DNA from: Paenibacillus sp. HGH0039
Lineage (GTDB): Bacteria > Bacillota > Bacilli > Paenibacillales > NBRC-103111
Length of the DNA stretch: 64,000 nt
Reading direction: 5' to 3'
NCBI RefSeq assembly: GCF_000411255.1
Contig: NZ_KE150412.1
Coordinates: 1,694,892 to 1,758,891 of the forward strand
Shown here: one piece after another, positions 7,268 to 16,917 of the stretch
Layout: every line of letters begins with the position of its first letter
How positions within the stretch are numbered: the stretch's first letter is position 1
Notes under the pieces: model-generated
The model's input: only the letters and a program-made list of their open reading frames with translations
Databases searched by the model: none
What the model was told of the DNA's origin: nothing
Made by a program: the position numbers and the translations under genes

Positions 7268-8926
7268 ATGAAAAAATACGGTCTGGATAAACCGCTGCTG
7301 CTGCTCGCCCTGACCGGATTCCTTCTATATGCGGCCGTAGTTTTCATCTATAATACCGGGGCCGCTCCCGCCGGTTCCGATCCTTACGAAACGGCAGCCT
7401 ACATTACGAAAGAACAAGCCGCGGAGACAGCGGTCGCATGGCTGCGGCAGAGGCAGGGCGCCGATACCGTAAACGGTTCCGGCGTCGTTACGGGCAGCGG
7501 GGCTCCCGGTACATTCGTCAGCTACCAATCGGAGAAGGAACTCAGCGGTTATCTCACCAAAGAGAAGCTTCAAACGTTGTACGACAAAAGCTACGCCAGC
7601 CGGGTGCCCGTCGATTACTATCGGGTAGAAGTCACCGAGGCTTCCCCTTCGGTCCGGAAGTGGATCATCGATATCCATATGACCACGAAAGCCGTCATCG
7701 GCTGGTCCGGCATCGGCGGCGAAGCCCAGGCCGCCGTGTCCGCGGCCGATGCGGAGAAGCTCGCCCGGGAAGCGATAGCGAGGCAGGGCTACGAAGAGGC
7801 GGAGTTCGAGCGGATCAGCCCGCCTGCCGCCAAGTCCGGCCTGCTGCTGTTCGAGCGGCGGAAAGAGCCTGTCGGGGACGCTAAGCTGACGATCGGCGTG
7901 AAACTGGACGGAACCTCCGTTTCCTCGTTCACCCAATCGTTCCGGCTCCCCGACGCCTTTACGTCTTGGCTGGAACACCAGGAGGATACCGCCTCCATGT
8001 GGACCCGCATCAGCTTGTGGGGCAACGGCCTGATGGCCCTGATCGCACTCGGCTATACCGTCCTTAAATGGAGGACGGTCGATTTTTCCCGGGGCGTCCT
8101 GCTAACGGCGGTGTATGCCGTGATCTACGTCATGAACAACATCAACATGTATCCGGCTTATAAAGCCGGCGGTACGCTGACGAGCAGCGGCCAGGAAGCG
8201 ATGCTTTCGATCGTGCTGATCAACTTCGTGACGCTGCTGATGGCCGCAGCCGTCTACTTCTCTTTCACGGCGGGCGATGCCTTGTGGAGACGCGAAGGAA
8301 AGTCCGTCATGCCCCGCTGGCGCGACGCCGACTTCGGCTCGCGCGTAACCCGCAGCATGGCGCAGGGCTATCTGCTCTGCCTGTTCCTGCTCGGCCTCCA
8401 GCAGGTGTTGTTCCTTGTGGCGGAGAAAGGCTTCGGCGTCTGGTCGGTGAACGACCCGATGTCGTCTCCCCGCAACATGCTGCAGCCCGCTTTGCTTCCG
8501 CTGATGGCTTGGGCGGCGGGCATCTCCGAGGAGGCCACCTTCCGGCTGCTCGGCATCGCCCTGTTCAGCAGGCTGCTCCGGTTCAAATGGCTGGCCGTGC
8601 TTCTGCCCAGCCTCATCTGGGCGGCGGGACACACCGCCTACCCGATCTACCCGGTGTACACCAGGCTGATCGAGGTAACGGTGCTCGGCCTCGTGTTCGG
8701 CTACGCCTTCCTGCGGTACGGCTTCCTGACCGCCCTGTTCGCCCATACGGCCATGGACAGCATCCTTATGGGCCTGTCCCTTCTCACGGGCGAAGGACTG
8801 GCAGCCGGCACGCCTGCGCTCGGCCTGCTCTATATGGCGCTGCCCGCCGCCGTCGCCCTTGCGCTATCCTGGCTTCACAAGCTGAGATTTGTGATCGGAA
8901 GCAGGCGGAACCGGCGGCCCGTATAG
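7268..8926 (+). CDS. CPBP-family intramembrane metalloprotease
   Basis: 552-residue membrane protein. Residues 1-30 form a signal anchor; about 35-240 form a soluble extracytoplasmic region with a PepSY-like stretch (DAEKLAREAIARQGYEE); the C-terminal half has about eight hydrophobic segments. The CPBP/Rce1 signature is clear: EEATFR (EExxxR), then AAGHTAY and AHTAMDS supplying the histidines. Predicted to cleave proteins or peptides in the membrane; substrate unknown. The ATG at 7268 follows AAGGAG; a reading frame starting 39 bp earlier lacks such a site. Stands alone between the riboswitch region and uvrC. Confidence 0.85.
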   Translation: MKKYGLDKPLLLLALTGFLLYAAVVFIYNTGAAPAGSDPYETAAYITKEQAAETAVAWLRQRQGADTVNGSGVVTGSGAPGTFVSYQSEKELSGYLTKEKLQTLYDKSYASRVPVDYYRVEVTEASPSVRKWIIDIHMTTKAVIGWSGIGGEAQAAVSAADAEKLAREAIARQGYEEAEFERISPPAAKSGLLLFERRKEPVGDAKLTIGVKLDGTSVSSFTQSFRLPDAFTSWLEHQEDTASMWTRISLWGNGLMALIALGYTVLKWRTVDFSRGVLLTAVYAVIYVMNNINMYPAYKAGGTLTSSGQEAMLSIVLINFVTLLMAAAVYFSFTAGDALWRREGKSVMPRWRDADFGSRVTRSMAQGYLLCLFLLGLQQVLFLVAEKGFGVWSVNDPMSSPRNMLQPALLPLMAWAAGISEEATFRLLGIALFSRLLRFKWLAVLLPSLIWAAGHTAYPIYPVYTRLIEVTVLGLVFGYAFLRYGFLTALFAHTAMDSILMGLSLLTGEGLAAGTPALGLLYMALPAAVALALSWLHKLRFVIGSRRNRRPV

Positions 8927-9120
8927 AGAGTCGGCGGCTTTGTCTGAAGCGGAGGGCAGCGGACCGCCTGCCGGCAGCAAGCCGTCCGGACTCTTGGATA
9001 CGGCAGTGCGATGGACACGGTCATGCGGCACGGCGCAAACGGCATAGCCGTGTGGCTGCGGCAAGGCCCGGAAACCGGCGGAAGTGCAATCACCCCCGAC
9101 TTGCGCCGCATAAAACGCAC

Positions 9121-9155
9121 AAAAAAGAGGAACCGTCTCAAATGGACGGTTCCTC
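9121..9155 (-). terminator. uvrC terminator including its last codons
   Basis: 11-bp stem GAGGAACCGTC/GACGGTTCCTC followed by TTTTTT on the minus strand; the uvrC stop lies in the hairpin. Confidence 0.88.
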
Positions 9156-11195
9156 TTGTTCTTGTTCTCCCCGCAGAGCGGTCAATATTTGTGCGGCGAG
9201 TTTCTCGCCGATCCCCAGAGGCCGAAAGTCTTCGACCGCGGCCTCTTTGATTTTTTTAACGGACCCGAAATGCTTCAACAGCAGCTTCCGGCGTTTCTCC
9301 CCGATACCGGGAATGGCATCGAGCTGCGAAACGACCATCGACTTCGCCCGCCGCTCCCGGTGGAACGTAATCGCGAAGCGGTGGACTTCGTCCTGGATCC
9401 GCTGAAGCAGGTAAAATTCCTGGCTGTCGCGCGGAATAGGAACGACTTCGGCGGGGTCGCCGGCCAGCAGCATCGCGGTTTTGTGCTTCACGTCCTTGGA
9501 CAGGCCACACACCGGAACGAACAGCCCCAGCTCATTCTCCAGCACGTCGATAGCGACCGACATCTGCCCTTTGCCGCCGTCCACGATGATCAGATCGGGC
9601 AGCGCCAGGTTCTCCTTCAGCACCCGCTCGTAACGGCGGCGGATGACTTCCCGCATGGACTCGTAATCGTCCGGTCCCTGCACCGTCTTGATCTTGTACT
9701 TGCGGTATTCCTTCCGGTCCGGCTTTCCGTCCGTGAAGACGACCATCGCGGCCACAGGGTCGGAGCCCTGGATGTTCGAGTTGTCGAACGCCTCGATCCG
9801 CGTGACAGGCCCCGTACCGAGCCAACTGCCGAGGTTCTCGACAGCCAGCACCGTGCGCTGCGCATCCCGCTCGATGAGGCGGAACTTCTCCTCCAGGCCG
9901 ACGCGCGCGTTGTCCCTGGCCATGTCGACCATCTGCTTTTTCAGCCCGCGCTGCGGAAAATGCACTTTCACCTTCAGCCAGCTCTCCAGCGCTTCCTTCA
10001 CGTCTTTCTGCTCCGCGGTCGTCGGCATGCTGCGCGAATCGGAACCGGCGAGTTCCTCGGCTTCCGCCGCGAGCGGCGACGGCGAGGCCGCCTCTTCCGG
10101 GGCTTCCCGCAGGCTCTCCGGCGATCCGCCGTCTTCTCCGGCCTGCCGCACAGCCGCGCCCGCAGCTGCCTCCATACCGGCGCTCAGGCTTTCTGCCGGC
10201 AGTTCCTGCTGACTGCGGCCGGGCAGGAAGATTTCCTTCGGCAGCGCCGGATTCTCGCTGTATACCTGCATCACGTAAGTGATGAAGTCCTCGTACTCGT
10301 CTCCATAGTACGGGAACATGGTCACATGCCGTTCGATCAGCTTGCCCTGGCGCATGTACAGAATCTGCACGCACATCCAGCCTTTGTCGGCCACGTAGCC
10401 GAAAATATCGCGGTCCACCACATCCGTCGTCGTAATCTTCTGCTTCTCCATCACCGCGTCGATGTTCACGATCAGATCGCGAAGCTCCTTCGCCCGCTCG
10501 AAGTTCAAATCCTCGGCCGCGGCGTGCATCTTCGAGGTCAGCTCCTGCTTGACCTGTTCGTGACCGCCGTTCAGGAAACGCACAATCCCCTGCACCATCT
10601 CGTCATTCTGCTGCCGCGTGATGTCATGCTCGCACGGAGCCAGACACTGGCCCAGATGATAATACAGGCAGACGCGGTCCGGGATCGTTTTGCACTTCCG
10701 CAGCGGATACAGCCGGTCGAGCAGCTTTTTCGTCTCCTGCGCGGCAAACGCGTTCGGATAAGGCCCGAAGTACTTCCCCTTGTCTTTGACGATCTTGCGC
10801 GTCACTTCCAGACGCGGGTGCTCTTCATGGGTAATTTTGATATAAGGAAACGACTTGTCGTCTTTAAGCAGCACATTATATCTCGGATAATGCTGTTTAA
10901 TCAGATTGCATTCCAGGATAAGCGCCTCGATGTTGCTTGAGGTCACGATATATTCGAAATCACGGATTTCCGACACAAGCCGCTGTGTCTTCCCGTCATG
11001 GCTTCCGGTAAAATAAGAACGCACGCGGTTTTTGAGCACTTTGGCTTTCCCCACGTAAATAATCGTGCCTTCCGCGTTCTTCATAAGGTAGCAGCCCGAC
11101 TTATCCGGCAGCAAGGCCAGCTTGTTGCGGATATGCTCCTCGCTCTCCTCGCGGGTCATTCTGTGGAGAGGTTCTCCCCCCCGTTCTTCCGTCAC
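9138..11195 (-). CDS. uvrC: excinuclease ABC subunit C
   Basis: Endonuclease of nucleotide excision repair, making the 3' and 5' incisions on UvrB-marked DNA. Order: GIY-YIG domain (residues about 30-110, GCYLMKN and [14 protein letters not shown]), four-cysteine cluster region ([21 protein letters not shown] begins near 168), UVR motif about 215-250, RNase H-like domain from about 400 ([10 protein letters not shown]), and tandem HhH at the end ([17 protein letters not shown]). Start is GTG at 11193-11195, 8 bp after AGGAGG. At 685 residues it is about 80 longer than usual because of an Ala/Glu/Ser-rich insertion at residues about 327-395. Confidence 0.96.
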   Translation of the reverse strand: MTEERGGEPLHRMTREESEEHIRNKLALLPDKSGCYLMKNAEGTIIYVGKAKVLKNRVRSYFTGSHDGKTQRLVSEIRDFEYIVTSSNIEALILECNLIKQHYPRYNVLLKDDKSFPYIKITHEEHPRLEVTRKIVKDKGKYFGPYPNAFAAQETKKLLDRLYPLRKCKTIPDRVCLYYHLGQCLAPCEHDITRQQNDEMVQGIVRFLNGGHEQVKQELTSKMHAAAEDLNFERAKELRDLIVNIDAVMEKQKITTTDVVDRDIFGYVADKGWMCVQILYMRQGKLIERHVTMFPYYGDEYEDFITYVMQVYSENPALPKEIFLPGRSQQELPAESLSAGMEAAAGAAVRQAGEDGGSPESLREAPEEAASPSPLAAEAEELAGSDSRSMPTTAEQKDVKEALESWLKVKVHFPQRGLKKQMVDMARDNARVGLEEKFRLIERDAQRTVLAVENLGSWLGTGPVTRIEAFDNSNIQGSDPVAAMVVFTDGKPDRKEYRKYKIKTVQGPDDYESMREVIRRRYERVLKENLALPDLIIVDGGKGQMSVAIDVLENELGLFVPVCGLSKDVKHKTAMLLAGDPAEVVPIPRDSQEFYLLQRIQDEVHRFAITFHRERRAKSMVVSQLDAIPGIGEKRRKLLLKHFGSVKKIKEAAVEDFRPLGIGEKLAAQILTALRGEQEQEEPSI

Positions 11196-11255
11196 TGCCT
11201 CTCCCTCCTTAGGCTTCCTGTATAAAAATGGTCCTGTCTTTATCGGATAAATGAC

Positions 11256-11297
11256 AAAAAAAGCTCCTTTTCAGCATAGCAGAAAAAGAGCTTTTTC
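11256..11297 (-). terminator. trxA terminator
   Basis: AAAGCTC/GAGCTTT stem extended by TTTTC/GAAAA, then a T run on the minus strand. Confidence 0.82.
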
Positions 11298-11321
11298 TCA
11301 TCGTTTGTTTGCGCGAGGCAA

Positions 11322-11636
11322 TTATTGGTGACGGGAAAGAACGTTCTTGAGCGCATCCTTCGATTGGAAACCGACAACTTTATCGACCGGTTGACCGTTT
11401 TTGAATACGATCAGGGTCGGGATGCTCATAACGCCGAAGCGGGAAGCGGATTCCGGATTGTCATCCACGTTCACTTTCGCGATTTTCAAGCTTTCTTCCT
11501 CTTTAGCCAATTCTTCCAGAACCGGTGCGATCATCTTGCAAGGTCCGCACCATGGTGCCCAGAAATCAACGAGAACCGTGCCTTCTCCTTCTACTTCACC
11601 TTTAAAGGATTGGTCTGTTACGTTTACGATCGCCAT
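11322..11636 (-). CDS. trxA: thioredoxin
   Basis: General cytoplasmic disulfide reductase of 104 residues, the standard length. Active site WCGPC at residues 29-33 after the DFWAP strand, and the cis-proline motif SIPTL near residue 73. ATG preceded by GAGGAGG. Its own promoter and terminator make it monocistronic, downstream of nothing and upstream of uvrC on the same strand. Confidence 0.96.
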   Translation of the reverse strand: MAIVNVTDQSFKGEVEGEGTVLVDFWAPWCGPCKMIAPVLEELAKEEESLKIAKVNVDDNPESASRFGVMSIPTLIVFKNGQPVDKVVGFQSKDALKNVLSRHQ

Positions 11637-11707
11637 GATTTCTTCCTCCTCATTTATCTAAAAGTTCATCGAAATCCTTAGCGGATCCGGATATTGTCAA
11701 CATGTAA

Positions 11708-11735
11708 AGTATACCACAATGTGTCGGTTTTTCAA
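11708..11735 (-). promoter_or_regulatory. trxA sigma-A promoter
   Basis: Minus strand -35 TTGAAA, 16-bp spacer, -10 TATACT, about 75 bp before the ATG. Confidence 0.65.
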
Positions 11736-11895
11736 CCGAACAGGGCAAGCCCTAAAATCTGGCAGTCTCCGGGTTGTGCCAACTTTGTCATGCTTTGAAT
11801 CTCCGGGCATCTTTACAAGTTTCGCGAAAAATGGGTATACTGGCAATAAGCCTACGTCTGCTTATTTTCGAGCGGACAAGTGAGGAGGAACAGGC

Positions 11896-12042
11896 ATGAG
11901 CGATCCTAAACATCCGGAACTTCATCTCAATGAAGAGCCCCGCAACGACCTTATGGATGTTGCCCTCGGTTTTGGCGGATTCTTCGCCGTTTTGATGATC
12001 ATTTTCATCATTGGGGTCATTATTAAACTGGTGATCGGATAA
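11896..12042 (+). CDS. small YqzM-like membrane protein
   Basis: 48-residue protein found by translating after a good GAGGAGG site (7 bp from ATG). A charged N-terminus ([19 protein letters not shown]) is followed by one membrane helix ending IIKLVIG. Size, the RND-D-VGFG pattern and the single helix resemble the YqzM family of small Bacillales membrane proteins; this assignment is from memory of the family, and function is unknown. A terminator follows 18 bp after the stop. Confidence 0.72.
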   Translation: MSDPKHPELHLNEEPRNDLMDVALGFGGFFAVLMIIFIIGVIIKLVIG

Positions 12043-12059
12043 TCCGGACCGCCTGAAAG

Positions 12060-12090
12060 AAACCTGCTGCATATGCGGACAGGTTTTTTT
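12060..12090 (+). terminator. terminator of the YqzM-like gene
   Basis: AAACCTG/CAGGTTT stem with a T-run. Confidence 0.8.
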
Positions 12091-12226
12091 CTTGTTTTCC
12101 GGCGTTTTATCGGGAGAAAAATACCTTTTGGCAGCAATCAAGCAGGACTTTGGTCTCATAACGGAGAATTCTGGTAAAGGGCCATTTACGCCCTTCCTAA
12201 TAACAGATGAAACTAGAGAAAATGGG

Positions 12227-13243
12227 GTGCCCTTTTTGATTCAATTGTCTGATGACCGGATGAAGCAGGTCCGTTTTACCGGTATAACCGAGAATGACCT
12301 GCAGCTGCTAAAAGCAAATGAACCCGCTTTCAAAGAAATCGTGGAAGAGGTGGTGGAGCAGCTCTACGAGCAGATCGCCGCCGAACCCGAACTCAGAGAC
12401 CTGATCTCGCGGCACAGCACGCTGGAGCGCTTGAAGCAGACGCAGGCGGATTACTTTCTGTCCATGGCTTCGGGCGTACTGAACGAACAGTATATCCAGA
12501 ACCGGCTGATCGTAGGCAGAGTGCATTCCCGGATCGGTCTGACAACGGAATGGTACCTGGGAACCTACATGCTGTATCTCGATCTGTCCCTCCGTCATTT
12601 CAAGCGTGTCCTTCCGGACGGAGCCTGGCTTGAAGTTGTCCATGCCCTGACGAAAATGTTCAACCTTGACTCGCAGCTCGTTCTGGAAGCGTACGAGCAT
12701 GACGAGAAAGCTAAAATACAACAGCTGGCCGATGATCAGGCCACCATGCTCTCCGGCATTTCCAAAGCCGTTCAGGACCTCGCCTCCATGATGGTCGAGC
12801 TGAGCAGCAGCAGTCAGATCGTGGCCGAGACGGCCGTACAAACCGCGGAGTCCCAAGACAAGTCGCATCAATATTTAAAAGACCTGGAAGAAGAAGTCGG
12901 CCACATCCACGCGATGGGCGCTCTCATGAAGGAAGTGTCCGAGCAGACTCACCTTCTCGGCCTCAATGCGGCCATCGAAGCGGCCCGCGCCGGCGATGCC
13001 GGGCGCGGCTTCGAAGTCGTCGCCAACGAAGTGCGCAAGCTCGCCTCCCGTTCCCGGGAATCGCTGGAGCTGATCGAGGACAAGCTGACCGCGATTCGTA
13101 CGATTCTCGGCACCGTACACGGCGAGTCCGAGCAGACGTCCATCTACGCGCGCACGCAGGCCGCAAGCTCCCAGGAGCTCAGCTCGTTCGTCCAGATGGT
13201 CGAGCAGGTCGCGCACGACCTGGAGCGCCTCAAAAAGAAATAA
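12227..13243 (+). CDS. HemAT-like globin-coupled chemotaxis sensor, short form
   Basis: Soluble heme sensor for oxygen or another gas. Residues about 15-165 match the protoglobin domain of B. subtilis HemAT; the proximal heme histidine falls in [18 protein letters not shown]. Residues about 200-338 are an MCP signalling domain with the hairpin [26 protein letters not shown] trimmed here to its core [10 protein letters not shown]. The total is ~338 residues against 432 in HemAT, with no room for full methylation helices. Start is uncertain: frame opens at 12092 inside a terminator, and no in-frame ATG precedes the globin domain, so I use GTG 12227; TTG 12236 or an earlier codon is possible. 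Confidence 0.85.
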   Translation: MPFLIQLSDDRMKQVRFTGITENDLQLLKANEPAFKEIVEEVVEQLYEQIAAEPELRDLISRHSTLERLKQTQADYFLSMASGVLNEQYIQNRLIVGRVHSRIGLTTEWYLGTYMLYLDLSLRHFKRVLPDGAWLEVVHALTKMFNLDSQLVLEAYEHDEKAKIQQLADDQATMLSGISKAVQDLASMMVELSSSSQIVAETAVQTAESQDKSHQYLKDLEEEVGHIHAMGALMKEVSEQTHLLGLNAAIEAARAGDAGRGFEVVANEVRKLASRSRESLELIEDKLTAIRTILGTVHGESEQTSIYARTQAASSQELSSFVQMVEQVAHDLERLKKK

Positions 13244-13277
13244 GCCGGGCAAGATCTCTGCCGGCTTCTCCTTCCTG
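13242..13277 (+). terminator. stem-loop after the HemAT-like gene
   Basis: AAGCCGG/CCGGCTT stem starting in the stop codon, followed by a pyrimidine-rich tract without a true T-run. Confidence 0.5.
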
Positions 13278-13317
13278 TTCCGCGGCATGCTGGCGGCGTA
13301 TCGCGGAGCAGGAACAA

Positions 13318-13359
13318 CCAAGAGCCGCCTGCGGAAACACATTCCGCGGCGGCTCTTGG
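13318..13359 (-). terminator. second stem-loop downstream of dnaI
   Basis: Long inverted repeat CCAAGAGCCGCC/GGCGGCTCTTGG with inner GGAA/TTCC pairing, between convergent dnaI and the HemAT-like gene. Confidence 0.55.
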
Positions 13360-13367
13360 CTTATACG

Positions 13368-13402
13368 AACAAACGGGGGGGCAGCTAGGCCCCCCGTTTG
13401 TT
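13368..13402 (-). terminator. stem-loop overlapping the dnaI stop
   Basis: 12-bp stem AACAAACGGGGG/CCCCCGTTTGTT whose upstream arm encodes the last DnaI residues. Confidence 0.65.
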
Positions 13403-14335
13403 ATATCCGTCTACGGTCACGACTTCGACGTAAGGCCGTACACGGTCCATAATCCGCTGGCCTTTGTACTCTTCGTCACCGTCTTTGTTCGTGAAGCTGA
13501 AATGCTTCTCCAGGGCGTCCAGATCGTAATTGGACGTAAAGAATGTCGGCTTGCGGTTCATCCGGTAGTTGAGAATCGCTCCCAGGACATGGTCGCGCAG
13601 CCACGGATTGAGATTCTCCGCTCCGATATCGTCGAAGACCAGAAGGTCCGTCTCCTTCAGCAGCTCGATCGTCTCCTTCAGCTTTTGCGGCTCCCCGAAC
13701 ATCCCCTTGAGATCCTCCGCAAAATCCGGCATATATACGATGGCTCCCGTAAAGCCTTTTTTCGCCAGCTGATAAAGCATGTAGCACATCAGAAACGTTT
13801 TGCCCGTACCGAAGGAGCCCTGCAGGTAAAGCCCTTTCTTCTGCAGCCCTTCTTCCGTTGTCCGCATCACATAGTCGTTCAGGAAATCGACAGCCTTGGC
13901 GCGTTCCATATCCGTTCGCAAAATATCCGTGTACGTATGCTCCCGGCTGAGCGCCTGCTCGTCGATGTGAAACGTGCGGATCCGGCTGCGGATCGCATCC
14001 TGGGACTGCTTCGCTATAAATTTGCGGCAGGCCGTTTTTTCTTCATGAATATAAGTCCGGCCCCCGTTGTCTTCCACGTTCAGCATCGTATAATGCCCCT
14101 GCATATCGTTCGGGCACCGCTCCAGTCCCGGGCAGTTCAGGCAGTTCTTATGTTCTCTCGCATACTGGTACAGACGGTTCATGTTGATTTTGAGCGTATG
14201 ATCGTCCAGCTGCGGATACTGTCCGCGGAGCTTCAGGATCAGCGGATCCTCCAGCACCTGTTTGGCCTGCTCCTCCGCCCTCTGCATCCAGCTGCTCTTG
14301 GGCATTTGTTTCAGCATATCGGACAGGGATTCCAT
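13385..14335 (-). CDS. dnaI: primosomal protein DnaI (helicase loader)
   Basis: AAA+ ATPase that loads the replicative helicase DnaC during initiation at oriC and restart. The N-terminal ~110 residues hold the helicase-binding zinc site (CLNCPGLERC, with a later HEEKTAC). The AAA+ core has Walker A GSFGTGKT and Walker B LLVFDDIG. Start ATG at 14333-14335 follows GGGAGGAGG; an ATG seven codons upstream would sit on that ribosome site. 316 residues, close to the 311 of B. subtilis. Follows dnaB by 33 bp. Confidence 0.93.
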   Translation of the reverse strand: MESLSDMLKQMPKSSWMQRAEEQAKQVLEDPLILKLRGQYPQLDDHTLKINMNRLYQYAREHKNCLNCPGLERCPNDMQGHYTMLNVEDNGGRTYIHEEKTACRKFIAKQSQDAIRSRIRTFHIDEQALSREHTYTDILRTDMERAKAVDFLNDYVMRTTEEGLQKKGLYLQGSFGTGKTFLMCYMLYQLAKKGFTGAIVYMPDFAEDLKGMFGEPQKLKETIELLKETDLLVFDDIGAENLNPWLRDHVLGAILNYRMNRKPTFFTSNYDLDALEKHFSFTNKDGDEEYKGQRIMDRVRPYVEVVTVDGYNKRGA

Positions 14336-14368
14336 CTGGGTTCCTCCTCCCGCCATTGTCTAGCACTC

Positions 14369-15877
14369 TCAGGAATTAAACATTTCATCGAGCTTCTTCG
14401 CCTTGCGCAGCATCGCTTCCAGCTCTTCTTCCGTCACGCGGGACGTCTGCCCCTTGTTCTGGACGATCGGAATCTGCGGCTTCATCTGCTTGCCTGCCGT
14501 GCGCGCTTTCCCTTTGCCGGCGTAACCGCCGGAAGCTTTGGCCGCCGCCGCTTTGGCTGCCGCCTGCTGCCGGAACTGCAGCCGCTGGCGCACATATTCG
14601 ACGGCCTGCTCGAACGAGGCGATCTGCTTGCCGAGCATGTCCGACGCGACCGCTTCGATGGACGACTTGGCCCACGAGCGTTTGTCGATATGGATATAAT
14701 GAATCAGGACATTAATGACTTCTTCTTTAAGCTTATAATTGAGATCGATTTTCTCGAAAATATCCAGAACGCCGTTCGGAACCGGACCTTGGGTGAAAAA
14801 GCTTTGCAGCACCAGGGTGTAAGGTTCGTTTTTAAGCAGCGAATTGTACTGGTGCTCGTTGTGCGCTCCCTGCAGGAAAGCCGGAACCTCCAGGTAGTAC
14901 TGCATTTCCACCGACCGGGTTCCTTCTTCGGAATCGGCCGTATTGTCCCCGGCGTCGCCCGGCTCTGCGCGATGAAGGAAACGCTCGCGCTCTTCCTCTC
15001 TCTTCTTTCCCTGGCGGAAATACAGATTCGCCTTGTACTGCAGGGAATCGATCTGAAGCTCGCCGTCCTCGTCGAACATTCCGTCCTCATCCAGCAGACG
15101 GACCGTTTCCTGCAGAGTCAGGCTGTATTTCCTCGCTACCATGTTAATGGAAATCATCGTTTCGGGCTTGTACTTCAAATTCTCGACATAGATGCGGTTA
15201 AACGACTCCCGGGGATACCGGGTGATGAGATCCGCGTAGGCGTAGCCTTTGGTCGTCACGTCAAGCGCCTGCGCCGCCTGTTTGCCGGCCGACGCTTCGT
15301 ACAGAGCCTGCTCCAGCTCGTAGTCGATCACTTGGGTGTTCAGGCGGAACAGCTCGTAGAAAGGCACCGACAAATTCTCGCTGTCCGCTCCCGCCAGCTC
15401 CGCGGGCTCCGGCATCGTAAGCTCGTCGCGCAGCGACAGCAGCAGAAACTTGCCGATTTTGTCCCGGAGGAGCAGGGTCAGATGCTGATTGCGGAAAAAT
15501 TCGTTCGGCGAAAGCGGGCAAGACAGCGTGTACTCGTAGATGTAATCATCCTCGTCCTGCATGTAAATGCGAGACGTCTGGAGCAGCCCGACGGCCTCCA
15601 GTTTCGAGGACTGTTCGATGAACAGCTTGCGGCTGCGCTCGCCCGGGTCCAATTCCAGCGATAAAAAAAGCTTGCGCTGCTGCTCCAGCCCGGCATAGCC
15701 CGTTTTATCCGACGGGACCTGCTGGTAGAGCGTATGGTACAAGCTGACGGCATAGCCCCCGATCATCGGCTGATAGATCGAAGACAGCATTTTATAATCA
15801 AGACTGCTTAACGCGAAATCCCGGTACACGCAGAACCGGTGATTCTCTGTAAAATGCAGCAAATTGGTCAATCGCAT
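14369..15877 (-). CDS. dnaB: replication initiation and membrane attachment protein DnaB
   Basis: Firmicute primosome protein, not the helicase; it works with DnaD and DnaI to load helicase and helps attach the origin to the membrane. 502 residues, slightly longer than the 472 of B. subtilis. N-terminal winged-helix region (SLDYKMLSSIYQPMIG near 25-40) and C-terminal DDBH2-type region (residues about 330-430) are recognisable. An Ala/Lys/Gly-rich linker (about 435-470) precedes the tail. In many relatives nrdR sits upstream; none is present here. Confidence 0.92.
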   Translation of the reverse strand: MRLTNLLHFTENHRFCVYRDFALSSLDYKMLSSIYQPMIGGYAVSLYHTLYQQVPSDKTGYAGLEQQRKLFLSLELDPGERSRKLFIEQSSKLEAVGLLQTSRIYMQDEDDYIYEYTLSCPLSPNEFFRNQHLTLLLRDKIGKFLLLSLRDELTMPEPAELAGADSENLSVPFYELFRLNTQVIDYELEQALYEASAGKQAAQALDVTTKGYAYADLITRYPRESFNRIYVENLKYKPETMISINMVARKYSLTLQETVRLLDEDGMFDEDGELQIDSLQYKANLYFRQGKKREEERERFLHRAEPGDAGDNTADSEEGTRSVEMQYYLEVPAFLQGAHNEHQYNSLLKNEPYTLVLQSFFTQGPVPNGVLDIFEKIDLNYKLKEEVINVLIHYIHIDKRSWAKSSIEAVASDMLGKQIASFEQAVEYVRQRLQFRQQAAAKAAAAKASGGYAGKGKARTAGKQMKPQIPIVQNKGQTSRVTEEELEAMLRKAKKLDEMFNS

Positions 15878-16142
15878 AGCATCAAACTCTCCATCCGTAC
15901 CTTAAAAGGTCTGAACATCATTTTACCACAAATCTCGACAGGGAAGGGAGTGAAAAATGTTACCTGGCCTTAATGACGAGGGGCCGCCCCGACTAAAGTC
16001 TAACTCCAAAACCGCCTTAGGGCCGTTTTGGCTCTCCTCCCGATCCGGTAAGATAAAGACATGAAATACGAAAACGGCGCAAGACAAACGAGCCGGACCG
16101 GTTCCGGACCACAATCGACTATTCCAAAGGAGAGAATTAATC

Positions 16143-16367
16143 ATGAATAAACTTTTCCGTTCCAGAACAGACCGTAAGCTTACAGGACTTTGCGGAGGCC
16201 TTGCCCAACTGTTGGGCGTAGACGCTACCATCGTCCGCCTGATCGCTGTAATCGGAGCCGTGTTCAGCTTCGGCACCTTCACTCTGATTTACATCGTCGC
16301 TTCCCTGCTCGTTCCCAAAGAGCCTTATGCAGGCTACGGCTATCACGATTCTTACCACACGTACTAA
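16143..16367 (+). CDS. PspC-domain membrane protein
   Basis: 74-residue protein made almost entirely of a PspC domain: RSRTDRKLTGLCGGLAQLLGVDATIVRL, shortened here to the hallmark GLCGGLA at 17-23, then one strong membrane helix (residues about 34-58) and a Tyr/His-rich tail. PspC-type proteins sit in the cytoplasmic membrane and take part in envelope-stress responses. ATG follows AAAGGAG by 10 bp. Monocistronic with a terminator just after. Confidence 0.9.
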   Translation: MNKLFRSRTDRKLTGLCGGLAQLLGVDATIVRLIAVIGAVFSFGTFTLIYIVASLLVPKEPYAGYGYHDSYHTY

Positions 16368-16409
16368 TCGGCTGCGGAAGCCGCAAACGGATATCCCTTC
16401 TAAATTAAG

Positions 16410-16439
16410 AAAGCCCGGAGCTGATGCTCCGGGCTTTTT
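16410..16439. terminator. bidirectional terminator between pspC-like gene and yuiB
   Basis: Perfect 12-bp stem AAAGCCCGGAGC/GCTCCGGGCTTT, then TTTTT on the plus side; it serves two convergent genes. Confidence 0.85.
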
Positions 16440-16460
16440 CTGGCTTCTTTACAGCGTGTT

Positions 16461-16724
16461 CTAGAACATTTTGAAGCCTTTGATTCTCAGCGTGCGGATC
16501 GTCGTGCCGCTCACGACGGCCCCTATGAGTCCTCCGATGACCGGCGCGATATCCACCGCTGTAATCGATGTCATTTTGTCGCTGTAGTAGAAGCTCAGCC
16601 CGATGATCAGCGCCACAAACGCATAGACCGGAAACCAGGTCGTTTTCATCAGCATATTTAGAATAAACCCGAGTCCAAAAAACAGCACGAACATCAGGAC
16701 GATGACGATGACCAACTGAATCAA
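16461..16724 (-). CDS. yuiB: YuiB-family membrane protein
   Basis: 87-residue protein with two or three membrane helices and the ending TIRTLRIKGFKMF, close to B. subtilis YuiB, as is the N-terminus (VLMFVLFFGLGFILNML). The start is TTG at 16722-16724, with AAAAGGAG 10 bp upstream; the longer ATG-initiated frame adds 36 residues without family similarity. Function unknown. It is one of several genes here shared with the yui/yum/yut neighbourhood. Confidence 0.82.
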   Translation of the reverse strand: MIQLVIVIVLMFVLFFGLGFILNMLMKTTWFPVYAFVALIIGLSFYYSDKMTSITAVDIAPVIGGLIGAVVSGTTIRTLRIKGFKMF

Positions 16725-16832
16725 AATCGGTCCACTCCTTTTACGCATTTTTCTCTCTATTGTAAAGCAATTTCCACAGCCAGGTAAAGTGTCCACATCA
16801 TGAACATTGAGCGCACGACACCGTTTGTTCAT

Positions 16833-16861
16833 TTGCCTTTTGAAAGCGGAGCCGATACAAT
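16833..16861 (+). promoter_or_regulatory. hemQ sigma-A promoter
   Basis: -35 TTGCCT, 17-bp spacer, -10 TACAAT, 56 bp before the hemQ ATG. Confidence 0.7.
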
Positions 16862-16917
16862 GAGAAAGATTGGTAAGACCCGAATTTCTCTAGATTAAAG
16901 GAGGGTTTCCGTTTCTT

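Noticed and set aside
9156-10940. 594-codon open frame antisense to uvrC
   Set aside because: It mirrors a well-supported uvrC gene, is rich in His/Arg/Gln as expected of a GC-rich shadow frame, and has no ribosome site.
12092-12226. Upstream extension of the HemAT-like gene
   Set aside because: Opens at TTG inside the T-tract of the preceding terminator, with no ribosome site or similarity to the family.
13502-15664. 720-codon open frame antisense to dnaI and dnaB
   Set aside because: Crosses two confirmed genes and their junction; composition is that of a complement frame.
16009-16030. AAAACCGCC/GGCCGTTTT imperfect palindrome upstream of the pspC-like gene
   Set aside because: Weak and isolated; not clearly a terminator or operator.
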